Below are positions 1 to 10,850 of a stretch of DNA of 64,000 nucleotides, piece by piece. How positions within the stretch are numbered: position 1 is the stretch's first letter; every line of letters starts with the position of its first letter. This DNA comes from Endomychus coccineus (Eukaryota; Arthropoda; Insecta; Coleoptera; Endomychidae): NCBI GenBank assembly GCA_958510875.1, contig OY294067.1:257363736-257427735 (forward strand), given 5' to 3'. A program made the translations under genes and the position numbers. The notes beneath the pieces are model-generated. The model was given only the letters and a program-made list of their open reading frames with translations, was not told the origin of the DNA and made no database searches.

Positions 1-397
1 TTTTCTGTGCAAGAGCTTGGCAATGAACAAACAAATAAACATAGTCGAAAAGAGCCGGAATTTAGACAATTATCTATTTATTGTACGTATTTTGAAAAGA
101 ATTCTAATGAAAACAAGTAAACAAGTATTCATACCGTATATGTTTATATTAATTCGATAAAATAAAGGAACCTTGATAATAAAAAGTTCCATTATTTACT
201 ATAGCGTGCGGTCTACCTACCTAACATAGTTTTAAATACTAGTTTTTTATTTACGATTACTTTCATACCAATCTGAAAATTTGTATACAGCCACACTCGA
301 TTATTTGCTACTCAATGATAATATGGCAGCACTTTCTGTTATACTGGAATAACGTTGTTATTTCAAACGAAAAGCTATTAATCAATTTAATACATGA
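1..397. other. AT-rich DNA, no gene seen
   Basis: Low-complexity AT-rich sequence. No convincing exon, RNA gene or repeat boundary was found. Confidence 0.5.
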
Positions 398-634
398 TAA
401 TCTCGATTATTCGTGTTTCTGTTCGTTTTGGCGACGTGGGCATTTTTAATTGAAATTGGTGTGATAAGGACGCTTTGTGCTGATACATTAGTTTTAAGGA
501 ATCCCGTTTTAGACATACTACGTCTTTTGATAATGGTCGTGAGACCGAAACGTACGTAAAAACGAAAATAATAAGCATATATATTAGTGTGACCTATTAT
601 CCTAGAATTTATATATAATTGATAAATCAAGAAT
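398..634 (+). mobile_element. Penelope-like element terminal repeat, isolated copy
   Basis: This block closely matches the terminal repeats of the Penelope-like elements at 35.7-36.9 kb and 50.4-52.9 kb. The shared landmarks come in the same order: a TTCGTGTTTCTG block, TTTTAAGGAATC, the hammerhead-like core near 521-564, GACGAAAATAATAAGC-like sequence, and a GTGTGACCTATT..AATTTATATATA end. No coding part is attached, so it is a 5'-truncated copy or a solo repeat. Short reading frames on its minus strand are by-products of the repeat. No clear target duplication was found. Confidence 0.7.
521..564 (+). ncRNA. degenerate hammerhead ribozyme motif
   Basis: Stem II (GGTC, GTGA loop, GACC) followed by GAAAC and the self-complementary GTAC of a minimal stem III is intact. 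The core reads TTGATAA instead of CTGATGA, so two core bases are changed and cleavage is unlikely. CGTCTT before the core can still pair partly with the sequence after GTA. Confidence 0.5.
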
Positions 635-2058
635 CATTATTAAAATGATGATATTCATTTTAACTGATTTTGGTTGTTAATTTTTGTACAAATTTATAAT
701 TTTCACTTTAATACATTTCATGATACATATGACATTGACATTAAACACAGAATCTTACTTGTTACATCTATTTTAATAATTAATATCTATTTGTATAATT
801 TTTCATTATTTTATTTTATTTCTTGAATTCAAATCATGTAAATATACTTTGTGACCTGTTTCTCAGACTATTCTTCTGCTGCATATACTTATTTAGGTAC
901 ATCAAGCCACTTTTTGGTAACTACAAAACAATTGATTATTCGAAGAATCAAAAAAACATTTTCGAAGTTGAATTTTAGATCATACCCACTACCGATCACA
1001 CCCGAAAGAGAATCAGATAATAGAGTTTATACTAGTTGGCGTCTGTCATTGTATTGATTTTTACCAACATTGAAATGTTGATGTTGACTTTAGAAAGAAT
1101 GGGAAAATATCATTATATTCCTTTTGGGAAGCAAAAATTGTTTGGTATTGAGTAATTTGGATGATGACGGAACAGTTTGATCAATTTGCTATGTAATTAA
1201 TATTATCCTCAACTGAAATTCATCATCTTCATGAAACGTAGATGCAAGAGGTATGACAGAACTAAATTAAAATAGAGCAAATAATATAGCAAGGATACAA
1301 CTAGATATATTCTTGCGCATCCGCCATTTCACATTTCGTTGTAACAAGATCAAATATTCCGACTTCAGTTCAACCGAAGTGCCTCATGGCTTGTGTGAAC
1401 TAAAATGAGATATACAGGCTATTGTCCTCCTATGTTCGATGGCTATCAATTTGAGCATAAATGTGATATCAAATATGGCATTATCTATTTGAAGCGTTGA
1501 ATATTACTGTTAGAATTAGTAGGCAATAAATATGTGTCATATTTTTTATTTCGCGACACTTATAACTTCTATGATGATACACAAATTGTAGTGCATTTTA
1601 GTTTTTAGGAAGTCATACTAACACACAGTCCTCATAACCTTATACAAATAAATAAAAGTACGAAGGATTTTGCTGGTAACAAGTTACCGGCTGTAGTTTC
1701 AATTGTTTTCCTCGATTTGGGAGGAGTACTCATCGGAATGTCTTTGTGCATTTTACTTGAAAATGTAATCTAAATTGATATAACTTCAAATTAATACAAG
1801 TTTCAAAATATTTAATGCAGCCTTTAAATGAATTGAATTCACGTAATTCTTCTTGCAAAGTCTGAAACGTCATATGTTTATCTATTGTAATAAAACATCA
1901 ACCACACATCAGGAATGATTGGTATATGAACATACAAGTTGGATAATGGTACATGTCAAAAACCTTATTTCCTTATTGCTACCTCATCGACATTAATTGT
2001 ATTAAATATCGGTCAAGGGAAATGTCAAAATTATTGACAAACAATAGAACTTTCTTTC
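635..2058. other. non-coding AT-rich DNA
   Basis: No gene or clear repeat was recognised. A 68-codon frame at 851-1057 has no recognisable domain and no splice context. Confidence 0.4.
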
Positions 2059-2262
2059 ATGATATTGTAGGGAAAACTGATTGACAAACTACAAAGTATG
2101 TAATTCTTCTTGAAAATTAATGATTGATAATGAAAAAATACGATATCGTAAGGCAAACTGATTGACAACTCACAAAGTATGTAATTCTTCTTGAAAATTT
2201 ATAATTAATAATGGAAAAATAGTCAAATAATTTTATTATTTTCAATTATTTGACTATTTTTC
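2059..2262. repeat. tandem duplication followed by a hairpin
   Basis: Two diverged copies of a unit of about 80 bp lie head to tail (about 2062-2143 and 2144-2222). Both contain AAACTGATTGACAA and AAAGTATGTAATTCTTCTTG. The second copy runs into a long hairpin at about 2215-2263, whose arms are AAAAATAGTCAAATAATT and its near-perfect complement, with a loop of about 10 bases. Confidence 0.7.
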
Positions 2263-3239
2263 ATTTCATTAGCATTATAGAAACTCGGAAAGCTCAGATT
2301 AACTTTTTACATTACCCTGTTTGTTTTCGAATATCTCAGGATCACTAACAATGGGGCTTGTGTGTTCAAAAACAGAATTCAATTTTACTCAAAAATGTTT
2401 TTATTCTCAAACCTGAATAGTAAATTTCTGTTTATTAAATTATTCTTATCATTATTCTTATATATAACGTAATTTCTCGTATTATGATATATCACATATC
2501 TATATGAAGTATTTTAAACGAAACTCATCAAAAGAATAATTTGACAAAACTTTTCCTACACGATGAAATTCCGTTTTAATCTAACTTTCTTGTTCTATAA
2601 TTAATTTAAACTGTAACTTCAAACATTTCGATTCAATATTTGCATATTATTGTTTAATCATTGTTGTTTATGTCAAAATATTCAATATTAGTGCGTTGAA
2701 ATGTAGTTAAATATTTCCACCCTTTAATTCAATTAGTTTTGCGCCAGTTAATCCTTCAAGGCTCATTTTCGAACGTCAAGTGTTAGGACATTCAACCTTT
2801 CAGAAAATGGTCTCTCGTCCGTGAGACGAACAGATTCATTTGGCATCAATTACTGTTCATAATTCACTATACCAAGTGCCACGATCATATTCCAGCGGCA
2901 TTTTAACGTCAGAATTTCATACGATTCTTGTAGTTCCCCAGACAGCTGTCTGGAAGTTAGTGATCGATCAGGACTACAAAGACCTTATAATTGTTATCCG
3001 AGAAAATCCAATATGAAATGAATGAGTATATTCATATATTCATTTGTTTCTAATCATCTTATATTGAATCTGAATTCAATAATTTGCTTTTTCGCTTATA
3101 CATTTCCATCTCTAGGAATGTAGAAATTATGCGCTTTCCTTCCTAGTTATACAAGCAGCTATTACATTATATCTTAGGAAATGTCAGTTATTGCTCATAT
3201 CACTCAAGCATGAACAAATTTGGCCTTATTCTCTTAGTT
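2263..3239. other. non-coding DNA, nothing recognised
   Basis: AT-rich sequence with no exon, RNA gene or repeat that could be supported. Confidence 0.4.
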
Positions 3240-4094
3240 CAGTAAATAAGCCGGGAAAAAGTGCCAAAAGTCCAAAAGTGGGGAAGTAGCTCGGATTTGA
3301 GGAATTTTTCTTGAATGGTGTTTTTTGGGCCCCAGTAGTATTCATCACACTTAACACGTTTGCGGCAGGCCAAAATTTCGAGGTTAGGAGCGATCAAAGC
3401 CCCGAAATAAAACTTAAAAAAAAAAAAATTCAATGACAGTTTTGCCTTGAAAATCTGTACTCGTTTTTGAGGTCGCTGATTACGAATCTGAAGTTCGTTT
3501 TAGGAAATTCAAGGTGGCGGACCAGAAGTCGAGCTTTTTTCCATACAAATTCTTGAATGGACATTTTGCCTTGAAAATATATGCTCGGGGGTTTTCGAGG
3601 TCGCTGCTCACGAATCTGAGGTCTGATTAGGTAAATTCAAAATGGTGGACCGGAAGTAGAGTCATTTTCTCATGGAAATCCTGATTTTATTTTTAGTTTT
3701 TTGACTGAAAATTTGTTCTTGGAGATTTTCGAGGTCGCTGATTACGAATCTGAGGTCTAATTAACATAAATTATGAATAATATAAAGTGAAATTGTTTCG
3801 GACTCGAAAAACACGGGTGTTATAAGATAGAGTAGCTTATTATTGTTCTTGGGTGTTGTTAGAACTCCCTGTACAGATTTCAAGATAAAATTGCCTTTTC
3901 TTAAATATTTTTTTGAAAGCTCACTTTCGGGAGCAATTCGGGGACTTTGACCGCCCCTAACTTTGTCATTTTTGCCGTCCACAAATTGGTTGAGTGTAAT
4001 AAATACTCCTGGGGGCCAAGAAATACGACGTAATAAAATTTTCCAAATCCGAGCTACTTTCCCACATTTACATGTAGTCCGGCTTATATACTAG
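3240..4094. mobile_element. foldback element with internal tandem units
   Basis: The two ends are inverted repeats of about 100 bp. The left end carries ATAAGCCGG, GGGAAGTAGCTCGGATTTG and GGGCCCCAGTAGTATT; the right end (about 3995-4094) carries their reverse complements in reverse order. Between them are about three head-to-tail units of 130-140 bp, each containing GAGGTCGCTGATTACGAATC or a close variant (near 3460, 3597 and 3728). No transposase is encoded, so it is a non-autonomous element. The short frames on its minus strand are not genes. Confidence 0.65.
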
Positions 4095-4600
4095 ACTATC
4101 TCATTGCTTGTTACATCTGATTGTGATATTATAACGAGTGGAAAGTGAAATAATCGAATCGAATCGAAATTGTACTAAATTGATGCCATAATGTTTTAAA
4201 AACTCGTTTTAGCATGTGCTACTTTTCAAACAGCCTATTATAAATTTCAGTTGCATAATATCTGACAACAAGAAAACCCAACGTGAATCTACCATGAATG
4301 ATATTCATAATAAAAATCATGAAGAACCTCAACAGGCACTATTGTGTTCGTTTCTTCAGTATCTAACAATTTATGAATACCCTCGTGAGGCAATTCATTA
4401 TCCTTTTATTTGAATTGAAAGTGCCTCACTTTTATCACGGTGGAATTTTATAAAACTCATGATTCCATTTATTATTTAGCGAGAAGAAGAGAAAGTAAAA
4501 TGCTCGCAGCATTATTTTTTGTGAAATTATTCAAGAGTTATATATTCATCGTCTGAAAGTTCCACGGAGAATGGCTTATTACATTTCTTTCTCATTTCAG

Positions 4601-4716
4601 GAAAATTTGATAACGTCGGAATGGCTGCAGGGGTTCTGGATGATACGATTGGAAAACTGCAGGCATTGCGTCTTTATGTCCATAGCGAAACGGAGAATTG
4701 GGCCATCCTTAGTGAA
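4601..4716 (+). CDS. orphan internal exon candidate, unknown gene
   Basis: A pyrimidine-rich tract and TTTCAG precede the segment and GTAAGT follows it, giving a textbook internal exon of 116 bp. In the frame that begins after two bases it encodes 38 residues (KFDNVGMAAGVLDDT near the start, ENWAILSE at the end) and stops exactly at a codon boundary. A second frame is also open, which weakens the call. I do not recognise the protein. No partner exon could be identified within several kilobases on either side, so the gene would need long introns or may be a relic. GC content is visibly higher than in the flanks. Confidence 0.45.
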
Positions 4717-5054
4717 GTAAGTTACCAGCGCTACTTTTACACATTCTAAATATTTATTATGAATCGGTCACACAACATAAGTCACATTTTCAGGAAACGA
4801 TGAAAACGTTTCGCAACAAGTAACTTTTTTCAAATTAAAGGTTTCCGAACTTAAGTGTATACGTTCAGCAGTAATTTACCATCAAATATATTACTCAAAT
4901 GTCTTTAGAAACGCTGGAAAGAAATAACTAAAAAAGGATTGATGCTTGTTTCTGAAATAGTTCATTGAAGGGTTATTCACCTCAGCCAGAAATACAAAAG
5001 GTATATTATTATTGTTTTCCATTGTATGACGCTGAATTGGCAATAATATCTTCA

Positions 5055-5640
5055 TAGAATGGGAATCTAGGACAGTTTTCCGAAAAGCAATTTTTGGAAA
5101 GACAGTTTTTCGAAGAACAGTTTTTCGAAAAGACAGTTAGCAGAACAGTCAAATATTCGAACGGACAGTTATTCGAAGAGACAATTATTCGATGGGTCTG
5201 TTTTTCTAATGCAAAAATTATTGAGAAAAGAGCTTTAATGGTACATGTGTCTGAGTACAATTAAGGAACATCGACCAATCAATCTCATTTCAAATAACCT
5301 AGTTTCACCAAAAATATATAAAATTTGAAAACCTTACCCGTCAAAAGTTTAACAAACTAACCTGAGATAACCTTGCCGCTTGGAGTTTCGAACCTACGCC
5401 ATTGTAGGAAACAAAAAGCATTACGTCTTCTGGTGATACCTATACCCATAAAGTAATAAAGCAGTGAATATCTATTAACAATATTTTCTTAAAAGTGTCT
5501 ATTCGAATAATTGCCTACTCGAATGATTGTCTAATCGAATCATTTTCTATTCTGATAACTGTCCATTTGAATAACTGTCCTTCGAAGAACTGTCGTTCAG
5601 AGAATTGGCATTCGAAATTTTGTCCGGGCACGATAGAGAA
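5055..5640. repeat. foldback of short TTCGAA/CTGTCC-type repeats
   Basis: About 5069-5205 holds roughly eight degenerate 12-18 bp words of the form GACAGTTxTTCGAA. About 5497-5630 holds the same words in the opposite orientation (TTCGAATAACTGTCC-like). The two arrays face each other across about 290 bp, so the whole region can fold on itself. AGAATGG occurs just outside both ends (5056 and 5636 areas) and may be a short target duplication. Frames through the arrays are spurious. Confidence 0.6.
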
Positions 5641-6447
5641 TGGATTATATTGTGGTAAAATGAAGAAAAGCAGGTTGTACTACTGGGTCAACGGGGAGGT
5701 TGAGATTCTCTTGGAACATGTCAGTGAAGAAACTACTACTGTATCTATGGTTTCGGCGTTTTACTCAAATTCACAGAAAACTTGTAATCATTCAATTTGT
5801 AATTATTGCTGAAAAATAGGTTCGCCACACTATGACAATCTCAAACCTAGAAGTTATCAAAGTTGAAATTGCTACTTCATTTTGCAAATGCATCATAAGA
5901 ATTGTCGATTATGAATGATTTATGATCTGTCAATAATGAATTATCTATTATGAATGATAAATTAGGAATGCATCAAAGCTCAGTCTTATCTCGTTTTATA
6001 TTAACCAAAGCTATTGTTGCTTATTCTAATCACTTCCGTAGAAACTTTATTTTGGTATACAATTGTATTGTCAAGTAAGAGTTACAATTGTGTACCTTTA
6101 TACTGAGGATATTATCTTGGCCTGTATACTATTCTATATTTCAATATGGCTCCTCCACCAATTTGAACAGTGTTGGCAAATTTACTATTTTTGTTTCACT
6201 AATTGATAACCTCCCTTTGTAAGTCCGTTTGGTAGGAATTTGAGAGAAGCTCTTTCGATGTTATCGGTAGAGATACCTTGAATGTGCTTCAAGAAAAACC
6301 ATTGATGAATTGGTCATTTGCATGATGATTTGTTATATCTGTGAATCGTGATAGTTCAGAATAGGTCAACTGCGAGGACAATGATCTGCGTATACTTGTG
6401 GATATTACATACTCTGGCAAATCAGCAACTAATATTGTTTTTCCGGT
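5641..6447. other. non-coding DNA, nothing recognised
   Basis: No exon with both splice signals and no repeat boundary could be supported. Confidence 0.35.
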
Positions 6448-6625
6448 TTGACAACTGGTGACTTGAAGCAGAAACCCCTCAGCGACAAGCTCTGCCAGGA
6501 AGACGAGCAGATCTCAGTACACATACTGTGCTACTGCTACTGTGGAGGCCTAAGGTTTTCAACTATGGGAAAGGAAAAATCACAACCCTTGACAGAAAAC
6601 TGTAACATAACAAGAGGGCATACAA
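6448..6625 (+). pseudogene. LINE 3'-end fragment (RNase H-type non-LTR element)
   Basis: The translation includes KLCQEDEQISVHILCYC followed by RFSTMGKEK. This resembles the Cys/His tail after the RNase H domain of I/R1/LOA-type non-LTR retrotransposons (C-x6-9-H-x3-C-type spacing after an acidic stretch). The upstream and downstream parts are missing or unreadable, so it is a truncated, decayed copy. Confidence 0.45.
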
Positions 6626-7039
6626 AAAGATCTTCGAAGGTAGCGGTGGTGAGGCTCCTACCCCACAAGCCCCATACAATCTATCTATCTAACCTCTTAG
6701 TGCAGAAGTTGAGTTGTTTCTATAGAAAAAAAGAAAATGTTGCCGAGTTACTGACTTGATATAAGCTGCTGGACTCTCTCTTTCTTCTTTTTGCAACGAT
6801 GTGAAGAACCGATTCCTGCATAGCAAATTAGAAAACAAAAATTGGCCGAAATATGAAACCTATGTTTGTTTCCTGAAATTATAGATTTTTTCATCTTATT
6901 CCGATAAATGTCATCGATCTCAGCGCGTTCAGAGAGTCACAAACCAAAAGAGTCCATAGTATAAGGTATCCGAAGCTTCACATTGCAGAGTTTTCACCCA
7001 AACGCTCAAAGACCCTTTTCTCCATGAACAAAAACTCAT

Positions 7040-7330
7040 AAAACTGGTGACCGGACCGCTTACAAGTCACCTGAAAATACATCTAAGCATAATGGGCATA
7101 GTTGATGATACAGGTTTTAGTAAATGCCGAGAAGTGGATGAAACTGCCTTTCATATGTCAGTAGAATGTCCAATAGCTTGGTTTAGGCTGCAATACTTCG
7201 ACAGTACGAACATGCCGCCTGAGACAATGAGAGATATCAATTCAAGCAGTATAATCGCCTTTGGCGATGCCTCAGGCCTCCTGGACTGAATCTTCTTCCA
7301 AGGGGCGCACAATGAGCCCAATCAAGTGAT
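7040..7330 (+). pseudogene. LINE 3'-end fragment, second copy
   Basis: A frame of about 80 codons reads VTGPLTSHLKIHLSIMGIVD, then CREVDETAFHM and VECPIAWFRL. The family pattern is LTGHxxLxxHLxxMGI..C..C...ETxxHxxxECP, seen at the C terminus of RNase H-bearing insect LINEs. The same motif occurs on the minus strand near 24.25 kb (EETASHILLECPAL). The reverse transcriptase part is absent. One Cys of the knuckle is replaced, which fits a dead copy. Confidence 0.6.
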
Positions 7331-9229
7331 CTATCGGCATTGGTGTTGTTCGTGCCTTCTTTGTTGATTGAATGAATATTTTCCAAAAGCTCTAACCCTT
7401 TTCAAAATGAACGATTCTTTACTTATTTTAAACGCTTTTCCAAATTGCTCACTTTCAATGATGGATTGAAATTGTTGAATATTTTGCAACATTGGATACA
7501 TAATAAACTATTCAGTTTCACCAATTCTGATCCGCTAGTTATCTTATCCTTTGTAAAAAATCTGGAAACTGTCCATGAGTGGTTGATGACCTCAAGAAGG
7601 AACTTGAACTATAAAAGAGTTACCACTGTGAATATATCATAACACTAGCCATCATCAGAGTGAACTAAATTATAAATCAAGATGTGCCTGTTTAAATACT
7701 ATTTGGGGATAATAATGTGAACAATGTGTTACCCTCAGCTGGAGATAAATCGGAACCCAAGAAATTGCTTTTTCGTTTATACATTTATAGTTTATCACTT
7801 TTGAAATTCAGTACAGACAATTATCTAGGTAATTTAGTACTTTAATATTATTTTTAGTGGATGAGGGTGATTATTTCTTATCAATGAGGAACTTGAAGTA
7901 TACTATGTTTGTGTTGTACAGAAAAAAATTACGAACTTCACACAAACTTACTCAGAAAAATTTATCGAACGTCTAATAAATGAACTGATTGTAACTTCCT
8001 CACTGATCCCAAATAAAGCAGTCTCCTTTGTGACACTTAACAATCTATTGTAAATTCTGATTCTCACCATAATTGGAACGGAAACAAGCCCGCTTCGCGT
8101 CAAGAAATTCAACCTAATTAAATCATTTAATAATTAATTTTAATTCTCCCGGAATGAGTTCTCCACATGGAAATTCAAATGAGGCATAAAAGGATTCAGC
8201 CACCCACTTCACGGTATTCTGAATGGTATTCACTCCGTGCTTTGTTACCTGTTATTTCTTCTCACCGTATTATCTGCGCCTGGAGACATGCTAATGAGAC
8301 TAGAATTGTAAACGCTTACCATTTTCTTCATTGGCACTATCCAAATAATCAAACAAATCTAAGCTATTCGCTTAATTAACTTCTGATTGTTCAGATTTCG
8401 AGTTGAATTGTTCAGTGTATATTTATGAAAGTGTTACAAATATTCTTGATGGAGCTGAGGAACAATTTTACAAGGCTGTACTGAAAAACAATTCCTTCTA
8501 TTCAATTCCTAAGGAAATAATTCATTAAAGCATACAAAAGAGTAACTGATCGTATTCTCAAAGGGAAGTCATATGACAACAGTAAACATGAAGTGAGAAA
8601 TAATACAATTTCTACATTCTCGGAAAATATTCCATAACTAAATGTGTTTCATCTTTCAACAAACAAATTTCTCACCTTTAAGATGATGTGAAAAAGGGAA
8701 CAACTAGCCTGTGGCTACGCCAGTAGTCATTTCTGAAATTTATTTCTAGTTTCAAATATGTGATATCTATTTTCAAGAGTTTTTGAATAAAATTTGGTCG
8801 AAATCGCGGCCATGACAAAAGAGTTACGTTTTTTTAATCCGAACTTTGAAGGACAAACATAAAATAATGAAAACTTTTGCTTATTGAACCTTCGGTGCCA
8901 TTAAAGGGAGACTTTTAAATCATTTCACCACATCCTAAGGGAAGAAAGTTTAGTGAGCATGGTACTATCATTGTTCAAATTCTGATTCTGTCGTATTTAT
9001 ATGAACAACATTTTTTCAGAATTGGAAAACTTTTCGTTGTTTCATCAGGTCCTGTCAACATCGCTGACTGTATTCTAACCATTTTAGTAATTCCACTGTT
9101 TAGAGCTACATTCCAACAGTGCGTAGTCTTTATTTTTTTTACTTACTTATAATCTCGAATTTGTTTTAGCGAATTGGACCCGAGCTCGTTTTCCGCTACG
9201 TTTTTTTTGGAAAGCTCTTTTGCTTAGTT
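7331..9229. other. non-coding AT-rich DNA
   Basis: About 1.9 kb with only short, domain-free reading frames. Nothing recognised. Confidence 0.35.
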
Positions 9230-10200
9230 TGATTCTTCTTTATTGCCCATTTTGGGCGTCTAGTACGAGGATCGTTCTTGGCTTCTCGTACTTTGGCTCT
9301 AACAGAGGGTCATATGCCACTGCGCCTCTGATTGTGGGGTAGGCTATGCGTTTTCATCTTTTGGTATGTGTTTGTCGCCGGTTTCCGAATAATTTCCTCA
9401 ATTTTAGGTATTCCTGTATTCCTATGGAGCAGGTCATTTGTTACGTAATATGGTGCATCTGCACAGGATCTGATTACCTTATTTTGTATTATTTCCAAAT
9501 TCTTCAGTTGCGCGGGTGATGTTTATAAACACATTCCGGCGGCGTATGTTATTGTCGGTCTTATCTTTGAAGTATAGATCCTTAATTTACTTTAGGTACT
9601 TAGTTTGCTTCTCCTGTTGAGTAGCTGATATAGGTGCCCCTTCATCTGATTTGCCTTTTGCTTCCTGTCTGGCGTTACTCCCAAGTATTTCACTTCTTTC
9701 ACCCAAGTTATCTTTTTCTTGTTTATCTCAATATCTTTCGTCGGCTTGTGTTTAATGCTTCTCATTAAAAACATTATCGCTTGGCTTCTATTCGCCTTCT
9801 GTTGAACCACTCTTCGAGGTCGGTGATGTATCTTTGAAGCCTAGCTTGTACGCATTTTATTTGGATGTGTTGGCATAAGGCGCCTATGTCGTCTGTATAT
9901 TGCGCCAAGTCTAATCCTATTGTCTTGGGTATATTTGAGGTATACAAGTTATAGAGTACCGGACCGAGGATTGACCCTTGCGGTATACCTGCCTTGGCTT
10001 GTCTTTTTTCTGACGTAATATCGTTCACCCTCGTTCTAAATTTGAGTCCCAGTGAGGTATGAATCCATAAGCTTCAGATAAGCTATTGGTAGGTTGTATC
10101 TGTACACCTTATGTATCGGTCCAGTGTGCCATACCTTGTCAAAGGCTTTGGCTATATCTAGGAACAGTGCACCGGTGGACATTTTCTTGTTGTTCTCTTC
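9230..10200 (-). pseudogene. jockey-like LINE reverse transcriptase fragment
   Basis: Read on the minus strand, the order is LFLDIAKAFDKVWH (about 10.15 kb), AGIPQGSILGPVLYNLYTS (about 9.97 kb), the catalytic box as YTDD instead of YADD (about 9.89 kb), LEEWFNRRRI, and KEVKYLGVTPDRK (about 9.68 kb). A C-terminal part with NKVIRSCADAPYYVTN follows at 9.3-9.5 kb. These are palm and thumb motifs of a jockey-clade non-LTR retrotransposon. The copy is truncated at its 5' end, interrupted by frameshifts and stops, and ends near 9.23 kb in an A-rich stretch on its own strand. It is not functional. Confidence 0.8.
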
Positions 10201-10850
10201 TATAATGTTCCCAGCTTTCTAGCTAGTTGGTGTGTTTTATGTATCCTCAACACAACCGATTTGCATACATGATGAGCCAGTAGATGAGATCCTTGCGCCA
10301 TCACGTGATTTCTGAAGCCACGTAGTACCCGACGAGGACTTCTACCTGTCTCGATTGCAACTAACGCTGCCTTGAGCGATAATGGTCTTGGCAAGCCCCA
10401 CTTCTAGTCACGTGACTGTGGTCGGTTCCGGGGTCTCTCGAGGGTATCGCAACCTTGGTGAAATGGGATCCTGTGTTTAAACACTAAATTTAGATTATGC
10501 ATGTCGACTTCGATCACTATAGACTAGTGAAGTTCAGCAGATGCAACTGAGACACTGTGTATTATGTATACGGATAGACAAAGTATAATCGTGGAAATTT
10601 GTTACAGATCCACATTCAAGATGAATTCGCCAGCAGGTGACCAACGGAAACACAGGGGCCAGTATCGCAGTACACGCATATGAAACACCGGTACACGGTA
10701 GGTAATCACTCGCCCTCTCGGTCTCTGTGATATACAACGATAATTGCATCCCTCGGGGAGGAGGACTTCACCGCCCAACGCTAAACTAATCACCACTCCT
10801 ACGTATCGTCGACGGCTTCAATAAGAACATTCCGCATATGTCACATTTAT
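10201..10850. other. GC-richer segment of unknown origin
   Basis: This stretch is richer in G+C than its surroundings. It contains a 64-codon frame on the minus strand (10200-10394) and two overlapping minus frames at 10534-10796, none with a recognisable domain. It may be the undocumented 5' part of the adjoining LINE copy or another old element. Confidence 0.3.

Noticed and set aside
382..630. Two overlapping minus-strand frames of 63 and 82 codons
   Set aside because: They lie in a Penelope terminal repeat and recur at 36.64-36.94 kb with the repeat. The peptide has no domain.
5055..5640. CRISPR-like array of short repeats
   Set aside because: The units are degenerate, change orientation halfway and have no regular spacers. 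The DNA is eukaryotic.
10534..10796. Overlapping minus frames as a gene
   Set aside because: No domain, no splice signals in phase and no support beyond length.
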